From: Phormidesmis priestleyi BC1401
GTDB lineage: Bacteria; Cyanobacteriota; Cyanobacteriia; Leptolyngbyales; Leptolyngbyaceae
Reading direction: 5' to 3'
Assembly (NCBI RefSeq): GCF_001650195.1
Contig: NZ_LXYR01000002.1
Coordinates: 1-64,000, forward strand
Length of the DNA: 64,000 nucleotides
Positions within the stretch are counted from its first letter, which is position 1; the number at the start of each line of letters is the position of its first letter. Below the pieces are notes generated by a model that was not told where the DNA came from, ran no database searches, and saw only the letters and a program-made list of their open reading frames with translations. A program made the position numbers and the translations under genes. Shown here piece after piece: positions 7,730 through 16,889 of this stretch.

Positions 7730-8359
7730 ATGACCCAAGCTGAGATTGAAGCAGCTCTGCAAACTGCCTTTCGTCAGTGTGAAACGGCTGGCTATTCTTT
7801 GAGTGAGAATCAACAGCAGATTTTGTCGGCGGTGCTCAAAGAACGGCTTTGTGATTCATCAAATCCTCCGTCTCTAGAGGTCAACCCGTTAGCTGCCCTG
7901 GCTCCTGAGCAACGTCAGGCACTGTTTCAGTTCATCAAAGCCCAGGAGCAGCAAAACCAATCCTGGAAGGTAGCCCTACTGAATGATTGGCTGCACGATC
8001 GAGCCTCCGGCAACGTCCAATTTATTCGAGATGCCTATGGGCTTCAGTGGTTAGAAACCGTGACCTCAGCTAATTTGGCTGACTATGAAGAAGAGTCACT
8101 GCGGCTGAAAGTGGGCGATCGGATTAAACTCTCAAACGGCTTGTGGGAGTGGGTGCAAGACACCGGACCGTGTAGCCGAGAGTGGTTTTCAGGAGTCGTC
8201 ATCGGCATCACTGAAACTCACAGCCCTCTCAGCGGAGACAACTTGGTTGAGAGTCAAGTCAGCACTCACTGCACCGTCCGATTTGAGAACGGCAGCGAAT
8301 ACGAGATTCAAGGCATTTATGAATGGAATCGCCCAAACTGGCGTTGGGCAAAGGGCTAA
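7730..8359 (+). CDS. Conserved hypothetical protein
   Basis: About 209 residues, soluble. The N-terminal half is helical and Gln/Ala/Leu-rich (TQAEIEAALQTAFRQCE..., RQALFQFIKAQEQQ). The C-terminal half is richer in beta-type segments (LKVGDRIKLSNGLWEWVQDTGP, SQVSTHCTVRFENGSEYEI), which could be a small barrel binding a partner. I do not recognise a family with a known function. ATG 7730 is preferred to the TTG two codons upstream. It is convergent with the glycosyltransferase gene, leaving four bases between stop codons. Confidence 0.75.
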   Translation: MTQAEIEAALQTAFRQCETAGYSLSENQQQILSAVLKERLCDSSNPPSLEVNPLAALAPEQRQALFQFIKAQEQQNQSWKVALLNDWLHDRASGNVQFIRDAYGLQWLETVTSANLADYEEESLRLKVGDRIKLSNGLWEWVQDTGPCSREWFSGVVIGITETHSPLSGDNLVESQVSTHCTVRFENGSEYEIQGIYEWNRPNWRWAKG

Positions 8360-8363
8360 CGGT

Positions 8364-9611
8364 TCAAAAGTCTCCTTTTTTATCTGAGACAACCGATCGA
8401 CCTTGAAGAAAATCTAGCGTTGAAGAGTGCCATTGAGCCGGAGCTTTAACCGGAATGCGAATGCGGCTTTTGCGATCGTGGTGTTGCTCTAGCAAATCGT
8501 CATAGAGAGCGACCAGTTGAGTAATGTTACGACTAAGGGTGTAGCGTTCTTCGGCTCGTTGTCGCGCTTTTCGTCCTAGCATCGCAGTCCAAGTGTGATG
8601 ATCGCGCAGTTGAGGCAGCAGCGATTTGAGTTGAGAAGTCACCCCCTGAGTGGGGATGATTACTCCTGCTTCGTTTTCTAGCACTTCTCCATCTGCCCCA
8701 GCATCGGTAGCAACACACGCCACGCCACACGCCATCGCTTCTAACAGCGAGAGAGACAACCCCTCGACGAGAGAAGGCAAGACAAACACATCCGTTCCTC
8801 TGAGAATCTCAATGCGCTTTTGCTCGTCGGCGATGAATCCTTGCCAGATGATGCCGTGTTCTTCGCCATAAAAGGGAACCAGCGATGAAGCTAACGTGCC
8901 ATGATTGCCGACGATCACGAGCTTGCTGTTTTCCCCCATGTTTGCTTGTTTCCAGGCTTTTAAAAGGGACTCTACATTTTTCTCAGGTGCAATGCGACCT
9001 TGATAGAGAAACACTCGATCGGCACCCAATCTCTCTTTAAAATCTGATTGACCGGGAGAATATTTCGTGGTGTCAACCCCGTTGGGGATCACCGCAATCC
9101 GATCGGCAGGAACGCCCAACTTGATCAAGATATCTCGCTGAATGTGCGAAAAAATGATGATGCGATCGTACTTCGCCAACGACGGAGCATAAAGCTGATA
9201 CATCAAGTGTTGAGTGCCCGATGTCAGGTTGCGCCGCTTGCGATCGAAGGCGGGGTGAAACGTCGCAACTAAGGGCAGATTTAGCTTCTGGCAAATTTCT
9301 GGCAATAAGAAATCGAGCGGAGACAGCGTAAGTGAGGCGTGTACTACATCAGGTTTGGGCGACAACTCTTGCAGCGCTTGAGTCAGCACCTTACTCGACT
9401 TCCAATTAGGGACGGTGTAAATCTGAGATTTATAGAGAAACGGAATCGGAACTTCGTGAATGTCAGGCCAGTTATCAGGAGCCGCTTCCTCTTGGGCAAA
9501 GTGAAAGAAGCTGACTTGATGGTCATGTTCTAGCAGCCCATTCGTGACTTCTCGACCATAAGTGACGTTTCCACAAAATGGCGTTTTTTTGCCTAGCCAA
9601 GCGATGTGCAT
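8364..9611 (-). CDS. Glycosyltransferase family 4 protein
   Basis: A 415-residue GT-B fold glycosyltransferase. The N-terminal Rossmann domain (MHIAWLGKKTPFCGNVTYGRE) holds the acceptor side. The C-terminal domain carries YQGRIAPEKNVESLLKAW, VGNHGT and the nucleotide-sugar binding E-x7-E region in PSLVEGLSLSLLEAMACG. Such enzymes move a sugar from a nucleotide donor to a lipid, protein or glycan. The acceptor cannot be assigned; a glycolipid synthase role is possible but unproven. It sits alone between convergent and tandem neighbours. Confidence 0.88.
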   Translation of the reverse strand: MHIAWLGKKTPFCGNVTYGREVTNGLLEHDHQVSFFHFAQEEAAPDNWPDIHEVPIPFLYKSQIYTVPNWKSSKVLTQALQELSPKPDVVHASLTLSPLDFLLPEICQKLNLPLVATFHPAFDRKRRNLTSGTQHLMYQLYAPSLAKYDRIIIFSHIQRDILIKLGVPADRIAVIPNGVDTTKYSPGQSDFKERLGADRVFLYQGRIAPEKNVESLLKAWKQANMGENSKLVIVGNHGTLASSLVPFYGEEHGIIWQGFIADEQKRIEILRGTDVFVLPSLVEGLSLSLLEAMACGVACVATDAGADGEVLENEAGVIIPTQGVTSQLKSLLPQLRDHHTWTAMLGRKARQRAEERYTLSRNITQLVALYDDLLEQHHDRKSRIRIPVKAPAQWHSSTLDFLQGRSVVSDKKGDF

Positions 9612-9647
9612 TCGGGGTTTAGTGTTAAAAGGATTAATGATTGGCGA

Positions 9648-9686
9648 TTAGTCGTTAGGGGTAGATTTGGGGCAATAAACGACTAA
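9648..9686. repeat. Inverted repeat between MFS and glycosyltransferase genes
   Basis: TTAGTCGTT (9648-9656) pairs with AACGACTAA (9678-9686), a perfect 9-bp stem with a 21-base loop. It lies in the 85-bp gap and has no T tract after it on either strand, so it is not an obvious terminator. Nearby heptamer-like TTAGTNG/CTAACN units resemble short tandemly repeated sequences of cyanobacteria. Confidence 0.4.
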
Positions 9687-9696
9687 CCTCTAACCA

Positions 9697-11373
9697 CTAA
9701 CTACCTGATTTAGAAATCGTTGTACGGGAAATATACCAGGTTAATGAGGCTCCTGCGATCGTCAGTGCGGCAAGTGCTAAAAACACGACTCGTAGTCCAA
9801 ACAGGGTTTCAGACACGCCTGCTAAGACTAAGGGCAAACTCAAAGCAATGTTAATTGCATTATTTTGCAGCCCAAACACTTTACCCCGCATGGCTTCTGG
9901 CGTTTCTTGCTGAATCGTCGTCTGCATTGGGATGCCCACCAGAGACGCAAAGGCTCCTAGGGTGGCGATCAAGAGCAGCGATGCCCACAGGTGATGATAG
10001 AAAAAAGCAAGTCCGATCAGGGAGACTGACATACCGATCGAGCCATATAACCCCAATCGAGCGTGAGCAAAACGCTGCCCAAAGGTGCCTAACAGTGCGG
10101 CTCCGGCTGCCATCCCAACCCCGCCAGCGGCAAGTAAAAAGCCAAACTGAGACGATTTAATTTCTGGAATCACCTCCGCCAAGCGCACCGCCAGCACTGC
10201 CAATGCTGCAAAAATTGAGAACAAAATTACGAGCTGAATCAGGGCACTGCGGACGTGGACTTCTTTGCCCAAATAGCGCAACCCATCTTTGATATCTTCC
10301 CAAACGTGAGGCTCTTCTGCGGCAACCTCAACGCCGTCCACCATCACAGTTTTTGATTTCTCCCCTGTTTTGAGCACCACCAGGAGAAGTCCGGAGATCG
10401 CGTAGCCGCCGCCCACCAGCACTTCTTTACCGACTCCGGCAAAGCCGCCGAGTTGACCAAATAATGTGTCTGCTAGTGCCAAGAGTGGCTCACCGACTGC
10501 AAAGCCGATGATCACCGATGCCATCATCGTCGTCGTGTAAAGCGAATTAGCAGACAGCAAGTGGCGACGCTCAACAATCAGCGGAATTGCAGACTGCTCG
10601 GCGGGGGCAAAAAACTGAGTCAACGTGGACACTAAAAAGGTGATGCCCAACATAATGCAGAAGCCGACGGGCAGATTTCGCACCGTTGTCCAATCGTGAG
10701 ACACCCACAATAAAGGAGGCAACGCGAAAACCAGTGCACCTCGCAGCAGATTGGTGGCAACCAAAACGGTTTTTTTAGACCAGCGATCGACAAACACCCC
10801 GGCAACTGAGCCAAACAGCACCGCCGGAATCGTGAAGGCAATCATAATCGACGACACCCAGCCGCTAATCGTCTGACCTTCTGCCTGAAAGCGGCTCTCA
10901 ATCAGCGCGATCATCAACACCAAATAAACTTTATCTGAGAGTTGTGAAAAAACCTGCCCTGCCCACAGCGTCAAAAAGTTACGGTTTTTAAGCACGGGTG
11001 CAAAGCCTTGCTCATCTTCATCTTGAGGCAAATCTGACTCAAGGGTTTCGCTGAGAGGCGCGTCAGAAGGCTCCGTAGTGGGCAATAACCCTGCGATCGT
11101 GCCGTTTGACAGATGCTTTCCTGCTCCATTTTGGGCAACTGAATTGGGGTGCGCCATTGGTTCAGCTATGGATTGATCAGACTCGTTAAAATCATCAGCG
11201 GGAGTCTCTTGAGTTCTGAGCATGGCTACATCTCTCTCTTCACTTAAACGATCGCTCGGAAAACTGACTCCATCAGCCCCACTTCGCCATGGGTCTGGAA
11301 CCGATGGATAGGGGCGGTTAGGCGAGTTAGGAGAAGACATCAGGAGATAATCAGACGGATGAGATCGCATCAT
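9697..11373 (-). CDS. MFS transporter with long cytosolic N-terminus
   Basis: A 558-residue major facilitator superfamily permease. The first ~125 residues are polar and Ser/Pro/Asp-rich, with no membrane segment. Then about twelve hydrophobic helices begin at NFLTLWAGQVFSQLSDKVYLVLMI. The loop after helix 2 reads AGVFVDRWSKKTVL, matching the MFS motif G-x3-D-R-x-G/K-R-K. It most resembles proton-driven drug or metabolite exporters; the substrate is unknown. It begins two bases after the recO stop codon, so it is transcribed with recO and deoC. Confidence 0.88.
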   Translation of the reverse strand: MMRSHPSDYLLMSSPNSPNRPYPSVPDPWRSGADGVSFPSDRLSEERDVAMLRTQETPADDFNESDQSIAEPMAHPNSVAQNGAGKHLSNGTIAGLLPTTEPSDAPLSETLESDLPQDEDEQGFAPVLKNRNFLTLWAGQVFSQLSDKVYLVLMIALIESRFQAEGQTISGWVSSIMIAFTIPAVLFGSVAGVFVDRWSKKTVLVATNLLRGALVFALPPLLWVSHDWTTVRNLPVGFCIMLGITFLVSTLTQFFAPAEQSAIPLIVERRHLLSANSLYTTTMMASVIIGFAVGEPLLALADTLFGQLGGFAGVGKEVLVGGGYAISGLLLVVLKTGEKSKTVMVDGVEVAAEEPHVWEDIKDGLRYLGKEVHVRSALIQLVILFSIFAALAVLAVRLAEVIPEIKSSQFGFLLAAGGVGMAAGAALLGTFGQRFAHARLGLYGSIGMSVSLIGLAFFYHHLWASLLLIATLGAFASLVGIPMQTTIQQETPEAMRGKVFGLQNNAINIALSLPLVLAGVSETLFGLRVVFLALAALTIAGASLTWYISRTTISKSGS

Positions 11374-11375
11374 GG

Positions 11376-12233
11376 TTAAGCAGACGGCTCGGAGAAGGGG
11401 GCAGGAGCAAAACAGCTATCAATCAAAACAGCAGAGCGGATGGGCTGATCAAAATGATATTGGGCATAATGGCGCAGCAGACGTTCGATCGCAAACCAGG
11501 CTTCTTCGCAGGCAACCCATTCTTGAGGCAATTCTGGGGAGGTAAGCTCTTGCAAGAGAGAAAGCTCGATCGCGCTAATCGGCGTGTTGAGTCGAGCTTT
11601 CTTTGAGTGGTGCGAGGGAATATACTTCCCCGTTGGTTTGCCCCCATCTTGAATTTGAAGCTCCTCTAATGTGTCTAACGTGACTGCCCCACCGCCTACC
11701 GTGCTGAATCCGGCTTGCCAACTAGAATCGGCTAAATTAGGTTTGAGAGTCGTTTGAGTCACACAACATTGATGAACTTGAGGCGCAATTCCAGCTAAGA
11801 CGAGTAGCTGAAACACGGCATGACTGAGGTGTGCCAATACGTGGGAAGAGGGCGATCGCTCCAGTCTGCCCAGATGCTCGTTGAGCAGATAGAACAACTC
11901 TTCTTGAGGCTGATCGCTCAACGCCTGCTGAAGCGTTAACTCTGCTAGATATTGCCCAGCGGTGAGCTTTTTGAGGTCTCCTCCCAGCTTAGGGTAAGAT
12001 TCCAGCGTATCTGCCTGAGTGATTTTATCGAGCGATCGCCCTTTGGCAATTAGCAAATCGTTAACCACAAACAATCCACTCCGTCCGCCTAGTCTAGAAT
12101 TTTGCTTGCGCGCACCCACCGCGACCGCACGAATCAGCCCAAACTCCCGCGTCAAGACAGTCAGAATCCGATCTGCCTCGCCGAGCGGCGTACTTTTAAG
12201 GTTAATTCCGATCGCTTTGTAGGTTCGACTCAT
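11376..12233 (-). CDS. recO: DNA repair protein RecO
   Basis: RecO helps load RecA onto SSB-coated single-stranded DNA in the RecFOR pathway and anneals complementary strands. The 285-residue protein has the N-terminal OB-fold signature ([39 protein letters not shown], in part) followed by the helical C-terminal domain. A partial cysteine cluster (HQCC) stands where many RecO proteins bind zinc. It lies between deoC and the MFS gene on the minus strand, with short gaps (11 and 2 bases). Confidence 0.93.
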   Translation of the reverse strand: MSRTYKAIGINLKSTPLGEADRILTVLTREFGLIRAVAVGARKQNSRLGGRSGLFVVNDLLIAKGRSLDKITQADTLESYPKLGGDLKKLTAGQYLAELTLQQALSDQPQEELFYLLNEHLGRLERSPSSHVLAHLSHAVFQLLVLAGIAPQVHQCCVTQTTLKPNLADSSWQAGFSTVGGGAVTLDTLEELQIQDGGKPTGKYIPSHHSKKARLNTPISAIELSLLQELTSPELPQEWVACEEAWFAIERLLRHYAQYHFDQPIRSAVLIDSCFAPAPFSEPSA

Positions 12234-12244
12234 CGCTGAATTCT

Positions 12245-12919
12245 TTACGCCTTATCTAGGGTATCGCGTTGACGAATCAAATCGGGTCCGCGAGAGGTGC
12301 CAAGTCGAGTTGCACCTGAGATAATTAACTCTAAAGCTTGATCGACCGTGCGGATTCCTCCAGAAGCCTTAATTCCGACTCGATCGTGGGTGAGTTCTTT
12401 AAGCATTCTGACATCGGCGATCGTGGCTCCGCCGTTCCAGCCTGTGCTGGTTTTGAGAAAGTCTGCTCCGGCATCCATGCAGATCTCGGCGGCGATGCGC
12501 TTTTCGTCGTCGGTGAGCAGCGACATTTCTAAGATGGCTTTAATCACCAGTCCGGTTGCGTCTCGAATCTCAGCGATCTCTCGATGCACTGCTTCAACGT
12601 CTCCGGCTTTGAGCCAGCCCAAGTTGATCACAACATCTAACTCGTCGGCTCCATTTTCGGTGGCTTCTTGAGCTTCATAAAGCTTGACCGCAGAAGTCGT
12701 TGCCCCTAATGGAAAGCCGATAACCGTGCAGACTTTCGGACTTTTGTTGCTGAGATATTCGACTGCCTGCCGGACATGAATAGGATTGATGCACACCGCC
12801 GCAAATTTAAACCGATCGGCTTCTTCACACCACTGCTCAACCTGCTCAGGCGTGGCGATCGGACTTAGTAGGGCATGATCAATAAACGGTGCGAGATCGA
12901 TGTCAGAATGCGAAGCCAC
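12245..12919 (-). CDS. deoC: Deoxyribose-phosphate aldolase
   Basis: DeoC cleaves 2-deoxyribose 5-phosphate to glyceraldehyde 3-phosphate and acetaldehyde in deoxynucleoside salvage. The 224-residue TIM barrel shows IDHALLSP near the N-terminus, [23 protein letters not shown], the Schiff-base lysine in DFLKTSTGW and the second lysine in [11 protein letters not shown]. The start is a GTG at 12919, giving [15 protein letters not shown]. It heads a minus-strand unit with recO and the MFS gene. Confidence 0.95.
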   Translation of the reverse strand: MASHSDIDLAPFIDHALLSPIATPEQVEQWCEEADRFKFAAVCINPIHVRQAVEYLSNKSPKVCTVIGFPLGATTSAVKLYEAQEATENGADELDVVINLGWLKAGDVEAVHREIAEIRDATGLVIKAILEMSLLTDDEKRIAAEICMDAGADFLKTSTGWNGGATIADVRMLKELTHDRVGIKASGGIRTVDQALELIISGATRLGTSRGPDLIRQRDTLDKA

Positions 12920-12952
12920 AGGTTCCCCTCTCGGTCAGTTTGCACGATTGCC

Positions 12953-12974
12953 TCGCAGTTCCCCAAAGGGGTAA
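12953..12974. repeat. 22-bp palindromic short repeat, copy 1
   Basis: A 22-bp element centred on GTTCCCCAAAGGGG lies upstream of deoC. A second copy, differing at one base, is at 16112-16133 inside a broken gene. The CCCC/GGGG core gives a small hairpin. Confidence 0.55.
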
Positions 12975-13147
12975 TCGCTTTCCTTTCACTATCTATCAAA
13001 AAGCGACCTGTGCCCCTCTTTCTCTCTAGTTCGTCAAGCGTGGCGCTCAAAAGCAGAATCCGCACTCCACCCCTAAGACTCAGACGCTAAGAACTGCGCG
13101 CTATTGAGGATTTGACTGCAATTGGTTTCTCAAGCATGACCTACACT

Positions 13148-13408
13148 CTAGCGAGTTCCAGTTCCCCCGGTTCCAGACGGTTCTGGGTTGGGAATTGGGC
13201 TAAACTTTACGCTTGCAGCGGCTGTCCAACTTAAAGCATTTCTCAGAGCAGACCCAACGATCGGCTGCATAAGGGAAGCTGACCTAGCGTGAGAATGTTG
13301 CGTAGAAACACTGTGACGCTGAGGGGAGGAATAGGCTCCTAATGTGCCAAAAAACAGCCCGGTGGCGATCGTCATTTTGAAAAAGCGGTCTGAAAAGGCA
13401 CTTATCAT
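13148..13408 (-). CDS. Small putative secreted protein, hypothetical
   Basis: An 86-residue frame from ATG 13408 (an upstream TTG at 13435 would add nine residues). The N-terminus looks like a signal peptide: FFKMTIATGLFFGTLGAYS, followed by a polar stretch rich in Ser and His. The end is Pro/Gly/Thr-rich (PSGTGGTGTR). There is no known domain. It is divergent from the DNA methyltransferase gene. It could be a real periplasmic protein or a chance frame. Confidence 0.45.
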   Translation of the reverse strand: MISAFSDRFFKMTIATGLFFGTLGAYSSPQRHSVSTQHSHARSASLMQPIVGSALRNALSWTAAASVKFSPIPNPEPSGTGGTGTR

Positions 13409-13648
13409 GGGTAACACCGTCGAATAGAGCAACAATTCAGTAGTCCTCGTAAAATTATTTTAACGAGAGATTTTAGCAAACTACGAAAGCTTTACGAAGA
13501 TTTACTGAGTTAGCCAATGCTAGTCTAGCTAGATCCAAAAAAGATTACGAACCATACTCTGTATAAATAAACTGAAATGCAGTTCCTCAAGCGTTAGAAA
13601 AAATTCAACGTACCTTTGCGCTTTTTTAAAAACTCAGGGTTTGAACGG

Positions 13649-14626
13649 ATGACGGACGAAGACTCTCAAAATGGCAAAGTACGATCGCCGCGAAATCGCA
13701 GCTTAGAACTCACAGAGCAGGATCGGGGTCGCTTGCGATCGCGTCTCATTCCGTCTGTATCGGGAAACTTTTTAGAACTTCCGATCGGAACCCTTCAGGG
13801 AGATTGCTTAGAGCTAGTAAATCTGCTGCCGCAAAATTCTATAGACCTGATGATATTAGACCCGCCCTATAATCTGGCGAAATCCTTTCATGGGCTGAGA
13901 TTTGCTCGGCGATCGGTCGAAGACTATACCATCTGGCTTAATCAAGTAATCAGTGCGCTCAAGCCTCTTCTCAAGTCCACTGCATCGATCTACATCTGCG
14001 GTGACTGGTTTTCCTCAACATCGATCTTTGCAGTCGCCGCCGAGCACTTCATCGTGCGAAACCGCATCACCTGGGAGCGAGAAAAGGGTCGCGGTGCCAA
14101 AACAAACTGGAAGAACGCCAGCGAAGATATCTGGTTTTGCACCGTTTCAGACCGCTACACGTTTAACGTTGAGTCCGTAAAGCTGCGAAGAAAAGTGATG
14201 GCTCCCTACCGCACTTCAGAAGGAACTCCCAAAGATTGGCAACTCACGGGTGACGGCAACATGAGAGACACCCATCCTTCTAACCTGTGGACTGATATCA
14301 CGATCCCGTTTTGGTCAATGTCTGAAAACACCGATCACCCGACGCAAAAAAGTGAAAAGCTGATTGCGAAGCTGATTTTAGCGAGTTCCAATCCAGGGGA
14401 TGTCATGTTTGATCCGTTTGTCGGCAGCGGTACGTCGTCTGTCGTGGCAAAGAAACTGGACAGACGCTATCTAGGCATTGACCTCAGTGAAGAGTATTGT
14501 CTTCTGACTGAACGTAGATTAGAGCTTGCAGACTCATCGCAAACCATTCAGGGGTTAGCCGATGGTGTTTTTTGGGAGCGAAACTCGCTCAAACTTAGAA
14601 ATCAGCTTCAAGAGCCTGACTCCTAA
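13649..14626 (+). CDS. Solitary DNA methyltransferase, beta class
   Basis: About 325 residues. Catalytic motif IV (LDPPYNLAKSFHG, about residue 70) precedes the AdoMet motif I (FDPFVGSGTSSVVA, about 262), the permuted order of beta-class N6-adenine or N4-cytosine methyltransferases. DPPY does not by itself separate the two, and the target site is unknown. There is no restriction enzyme gene next to it, so it behaves as an orphan modification enzyme; cyanobacteria carry several conserved ones, including GGCC and GATC methylases. ATG 13649 is preferred to TTG 13616, which would add 11 residues before the family-like start. Confidence 0.88.
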   Translation: MTDEDSQNGKVRSPRNRSLELTEQDRGRLRSRLIPSVSGNFLELPIGTLQGDCLELVNLLPQNSIDLMILDPPYNLAKSFHGLRFARRSVEDYTIWLNQVISALKPLLKSTASIYICGDWFSSTSIFAVAAEHFIVRNRITWEREKGRGAKTNWKNASEDIWFCTVSDRYTFNVESVKLRRKVMAPYRTSEGTPKDWQLTGDGNMRDTHPSNLWTDITIPFWSMSENTDHPTQKSEKLIAKLILASSNPGDVMFDPFVGSGTSSVVAKKLDRRYLGIDLSEEYCLLTERRLELADSSQTIQGLADGVFWERNSLKLRNQLQEPDS

Positions 14627-14774
14627 GTTTAAATTGTTGCGATTTGAATCTGAATTTCGACCTCGAAAGCCGCATTTGTTAAGCTCTGTTTCAAATTAGT
14701 GAGAGTAATACCAATCCAACCAAATTGCCGTGATACCATTCATTTCGTAGCTTTTAGAGAACGGGAGAAAACTT

Positions 14775-15998
14775 TTGGTACTGAGGGTTGCGGTGGTTGG
14801 TGGAGGTCCGGCTGGGTCGTCTGCGGCTGAGATCTTAGCAAAAGCAGGAATCGAAACGTTTTTGATCGAGCGCAAACTCGATAACGTAAAGCCCTGTGGT
14901 GGTGCGATTCCTCTCTGTATGGTGAGCGAATTTGACTTGCCCGATCGCATCATCGATCGCAAGGTGCGAAAGATGAAGATGATTTCTCCATCCAATGTAG
15001 AAGTCAACATCGGGGGCACCCTCAAGAACGAAGAATATATCGGCATGTGCCGTCGTGAAGTGCTGGATGGCTTTTTGCGAGATCGAGCGATTTCCTATGG
15101 TGCGGTGCTGATCAATGGCACGATGCACAAGCTAGAAATTCCGACGAGCAGCAAAGGAGCCTACACGCTGCACTATGCCGATCACTCTGACGGCAGCCTA
15201 GAAGGAACCGCCAAAACGCTGCAAGTCGATCTCGTGGTCGGTGCAGACGGCGCAAACTCTCGCGTCGCCAAAGCCATTGATGCGGGTGATTATCGCTATG
15301 CGATCGCCTTCCAAGAGCGGATTCGTCTGCCCGAAGACAAGATGGCATATTACGAAGATCTCGCGGAAATGTATGTCGGCGATGATGTCTCGACTGACTT
15401 CTACGCTTGGGTCTTCCCTAAATATGATCACGTTGCGGTCGGCACAGGCACGATGTCGCCCAACAAAGCCGATATCAAAAAACTCCAGGCTGGCATTCGC
15501 ACCAGAGCCGCCGAAAAACTGCGCGGGGGCAAAATCATCCGCGTCGAAGCACACCCGATTCCTGAACATCCCAGACCTCGCCGCGTCGTCGGTCGAGTTG
15601 CCCTCGTCGGAGATGCCGCCGGGACGGTGACAAAATCATCCGGTGAAGGCATCTATTTTGCAGCCAAGTCTGCCCGAATGTGTGCAGAAGCGATCGTAGA
15701 ATTTTCTGAAAACGGCAGCAAGATCCCGACTGAGGCAGACCTCAAGGTTTACATCAAGCGGTGGGATCGTCAGTATGGCATCACTTACAAAGTGCTCGAC
15801 ATTCTGCAAACGGTGTTCTATCGCTCTGATGCGACTCGTGAAGCCTTTGTCGAGATGTGCTCTGACCTCGACGTTCAAAAGCTGACGTTTGATAGCTATC
15901 TCTACAAGACCGTGGTTCCTGCCAATCCTTTCGTGCAGTTAAAAATTACTGCCAAGACGATCGGGAGTCTAATTCGCGGCAATGCTCTAGCGCCTTAA
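14775..15998 (+). CDS. chlP: Geranylgeranyl reductase
   Basis: ChlP reduces the geranylgeranyl chain of geranylgeranyl-chlorophyll a or its diphosphate to phytyl with NADPH, supplying phytol for chlorophyll and tocopherol. The 407-residue flavoprotein starts with the dinucleotide-binding fold VAVVGGGPAGSSAAEILAKAG, followed by KPCGGAIPLCMVSEFDLP and a second FAD motif ALVGDAAGTVTKSSGEGI. The start is TTG 14775: a GGGAG ribosome site lies seven bases upstream and no closer ATG fits the family start. A strong terminator follows. Confidence 0.96.
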   Translation: MVLRVAVVGGGPAGSSAAEILAKAGIETFLIERKLDNVKPCGGAIPLCMVSEFDLPDRIIDRKVRKMKMISPSNVEVNIGGTLKNEEYIGMCRREVLDGFLRDRAISYGAVLINGTMHKLEIPTSSKGAYTLHYADHSDGSLEGTAKTLQVDLVVGADGANSRVAKAIDAGDYRYAIAFQERIRLPEDKMAYYEDLAEMYVGDDVSTDFYAWVFPKYDHVAVGTGTMSPNKADIKKLQAGIRTRAAEKLRGGKIIRVEAHPIPEHPRPRRVVGRVALVGDAAGTVTKSSGEGIYFAAKSARMCAEAIVEFSENGSKIPTEADLKVYIKRWDRQYGITYKVLDILQTVFYRSDATREAFVEMCSDLDVQKLTFDSYLYKTVVPANPFVQLKITAKTIGSLIRGNALAP

Positions 15999-16023
15999 CG
16001 TTAGATATCACTAAAGACTGTGA

Positions 16024-16055
16024 AGGGTGGACGCGATCGTGTCCACCCTTTTTTT
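16024..16055 (+). terminator. Intrinsic terminator after chlP
   Basis: A 9-bp perfect stem AGGGTGGAC/GTCCACCCT (16024-16032 with 16041-16049) with loop GCGATCGT is followed by seven T residues, 26 bases after the chlP stop. Confidence 0.9.
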
Positions 16056-16093
16056 AATCACACACTCATTTTTCGGTGATTTGCAGGAATTTC

Positions 16094-16353
16094 ATGATTG
16101 ACCACGTTACTTCGCAGTTCCCCAACGGGGTAAACGCCTCTTCAAAGAACTGCTCACCACATTTTTTAGTGAGTTCCTAGATCTATTTTTGCCGGATATT
16201 GCTGGCACCCTCGATCAAGACTCGATTCGGTTTTTGCCGCAAGAATACTTTACATATCGCGCTTGCCCTGAGTTAAAAGGACATCGCGTAGTGTGGCGGA
16301 AGGATGCTGACCTGTTTCGAGGGGCTACTCACTCCCGCAAGCAGCCTCGCTAA
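16094..16353 (+). pseudogene. Broken DUF4351/Rpn-like gene, interrupted by a short repeat
   Basis: ATG at 16094 gives MIDH. After a 29-base insertion the sequence resumes in another frame (16135 on) as RLFKELLTTFFSEFLDLF and then LPDIAGTLDQDSIRFLPQEYF. This matches the N-terminus of DUF4351/Rpn-like proteins (PD-(D/E)XK-type nuclease relatives) common in cyanobacteria. The similarity ends after about 45 codons and the rest (ELKGHRVVWRKDADLFRGA) is not recognised. The frame closes at 16353. The insertion contains the 22-bp palindromic repeat also found near deoC. It is non-functional as it stands. Confidence 0.65.
16112..16133. repeat. 22-bp palindromic short repeat, copy 2
   Basis: It matches the element at 12953-12974 at 21 of 22 bases (core GTTCCCCAACGGGG). 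It sits inside the reading frame of the broken gene, after its fourth codon, and shifts the frame. Confidence 0.6.
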
Positions 16354-16889
16354 CTCTGATGGTGAGGGTGCTCCTCCCAGTCGAAGATCTCGCTACGCTG
16401 CGCATTCCATGTAATTTTTCCTCGAAGCGTGTCCATCAATGCCAGCTTCACCACGCTCGGCAGATTCTGCCACGACAACTGCTCACATTGCAGTAAATGT
16501 TTCAATTCTCCCAGGGCAACTTGAGCCATATCTGCCTCTGCAAAGGTGAGAGGACTGTCGGAATGAAGCGGATCGCGTTGCACAGCTACAATTCCTTGAC
16601 GCACGGCTGTAGCAATCTGTGCGTGTAGTTCTCCCTTGCCTCGCTTCCATTGACGTTGCCAACCGCGTTTGCTTGTCGCATACAAAGCAGGTAGCCGATT
16701 GAGCGTAAAAGCAGTGACCTCAGCCGGGTTCACTTGGCGGGCAATCTTGTGAGGCAAGGCATTGAGCTGGTTCTCGACTTCCTCACTCACTAAGACTTCC
16801 ATTACATTGAGTGAGTGTTTGGTGAAAGCAGGCGGTTTGTCTGGCTGAGTTGGAGAAGGATCTGTCAAGGAACTTGCAAGGCTACCCAT
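16350..16889 (-). CDS. ComFB-family protein
   Basis: About 179 residues. The central segment LNVMEVLVSEEVENQLNALP, followed by NPAEVTAFTLNRLPALYATSKRGW, is the ComFB signature (late competence development family). Cyanobacterial ComFB proteins have been reported as cyclic-di-nucleotide (c-di-AMP) receptors linked to pilus function and natural competence; that role is family knowledge and is not shown here. The C-terminal extension of about 80 residues (LTFAEADMAQVALGELKHLL) is helical. ATG 16889 is chosen over GTG 16898. The stop overlaps the end of the convergent broken gene. Confidence 0.82.
   Translation of the reverse strand: MGSLASSLTDPSPTQPDKPPAFTKHSLNVMEVLVSEEVENQLNALPHKIARQVNPAEVTAFTLNRLPALYATSKRGWQRQWKRGKGELHAQIATAVRQGIVAVQRDPLHSDSPLTFAEADMAQVALGELKHLLQCEQLSWQNLPSVVKLALMDTLRGKITWNAQRSEIFDWEEHPHHQS

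Noticed and set aside
12865-13090. Open frames on both strands upstream of deoC
   Set aside because: Low-complexity composition, overlap with the short repeat and with the deoC 5' end, no recognisable protein.
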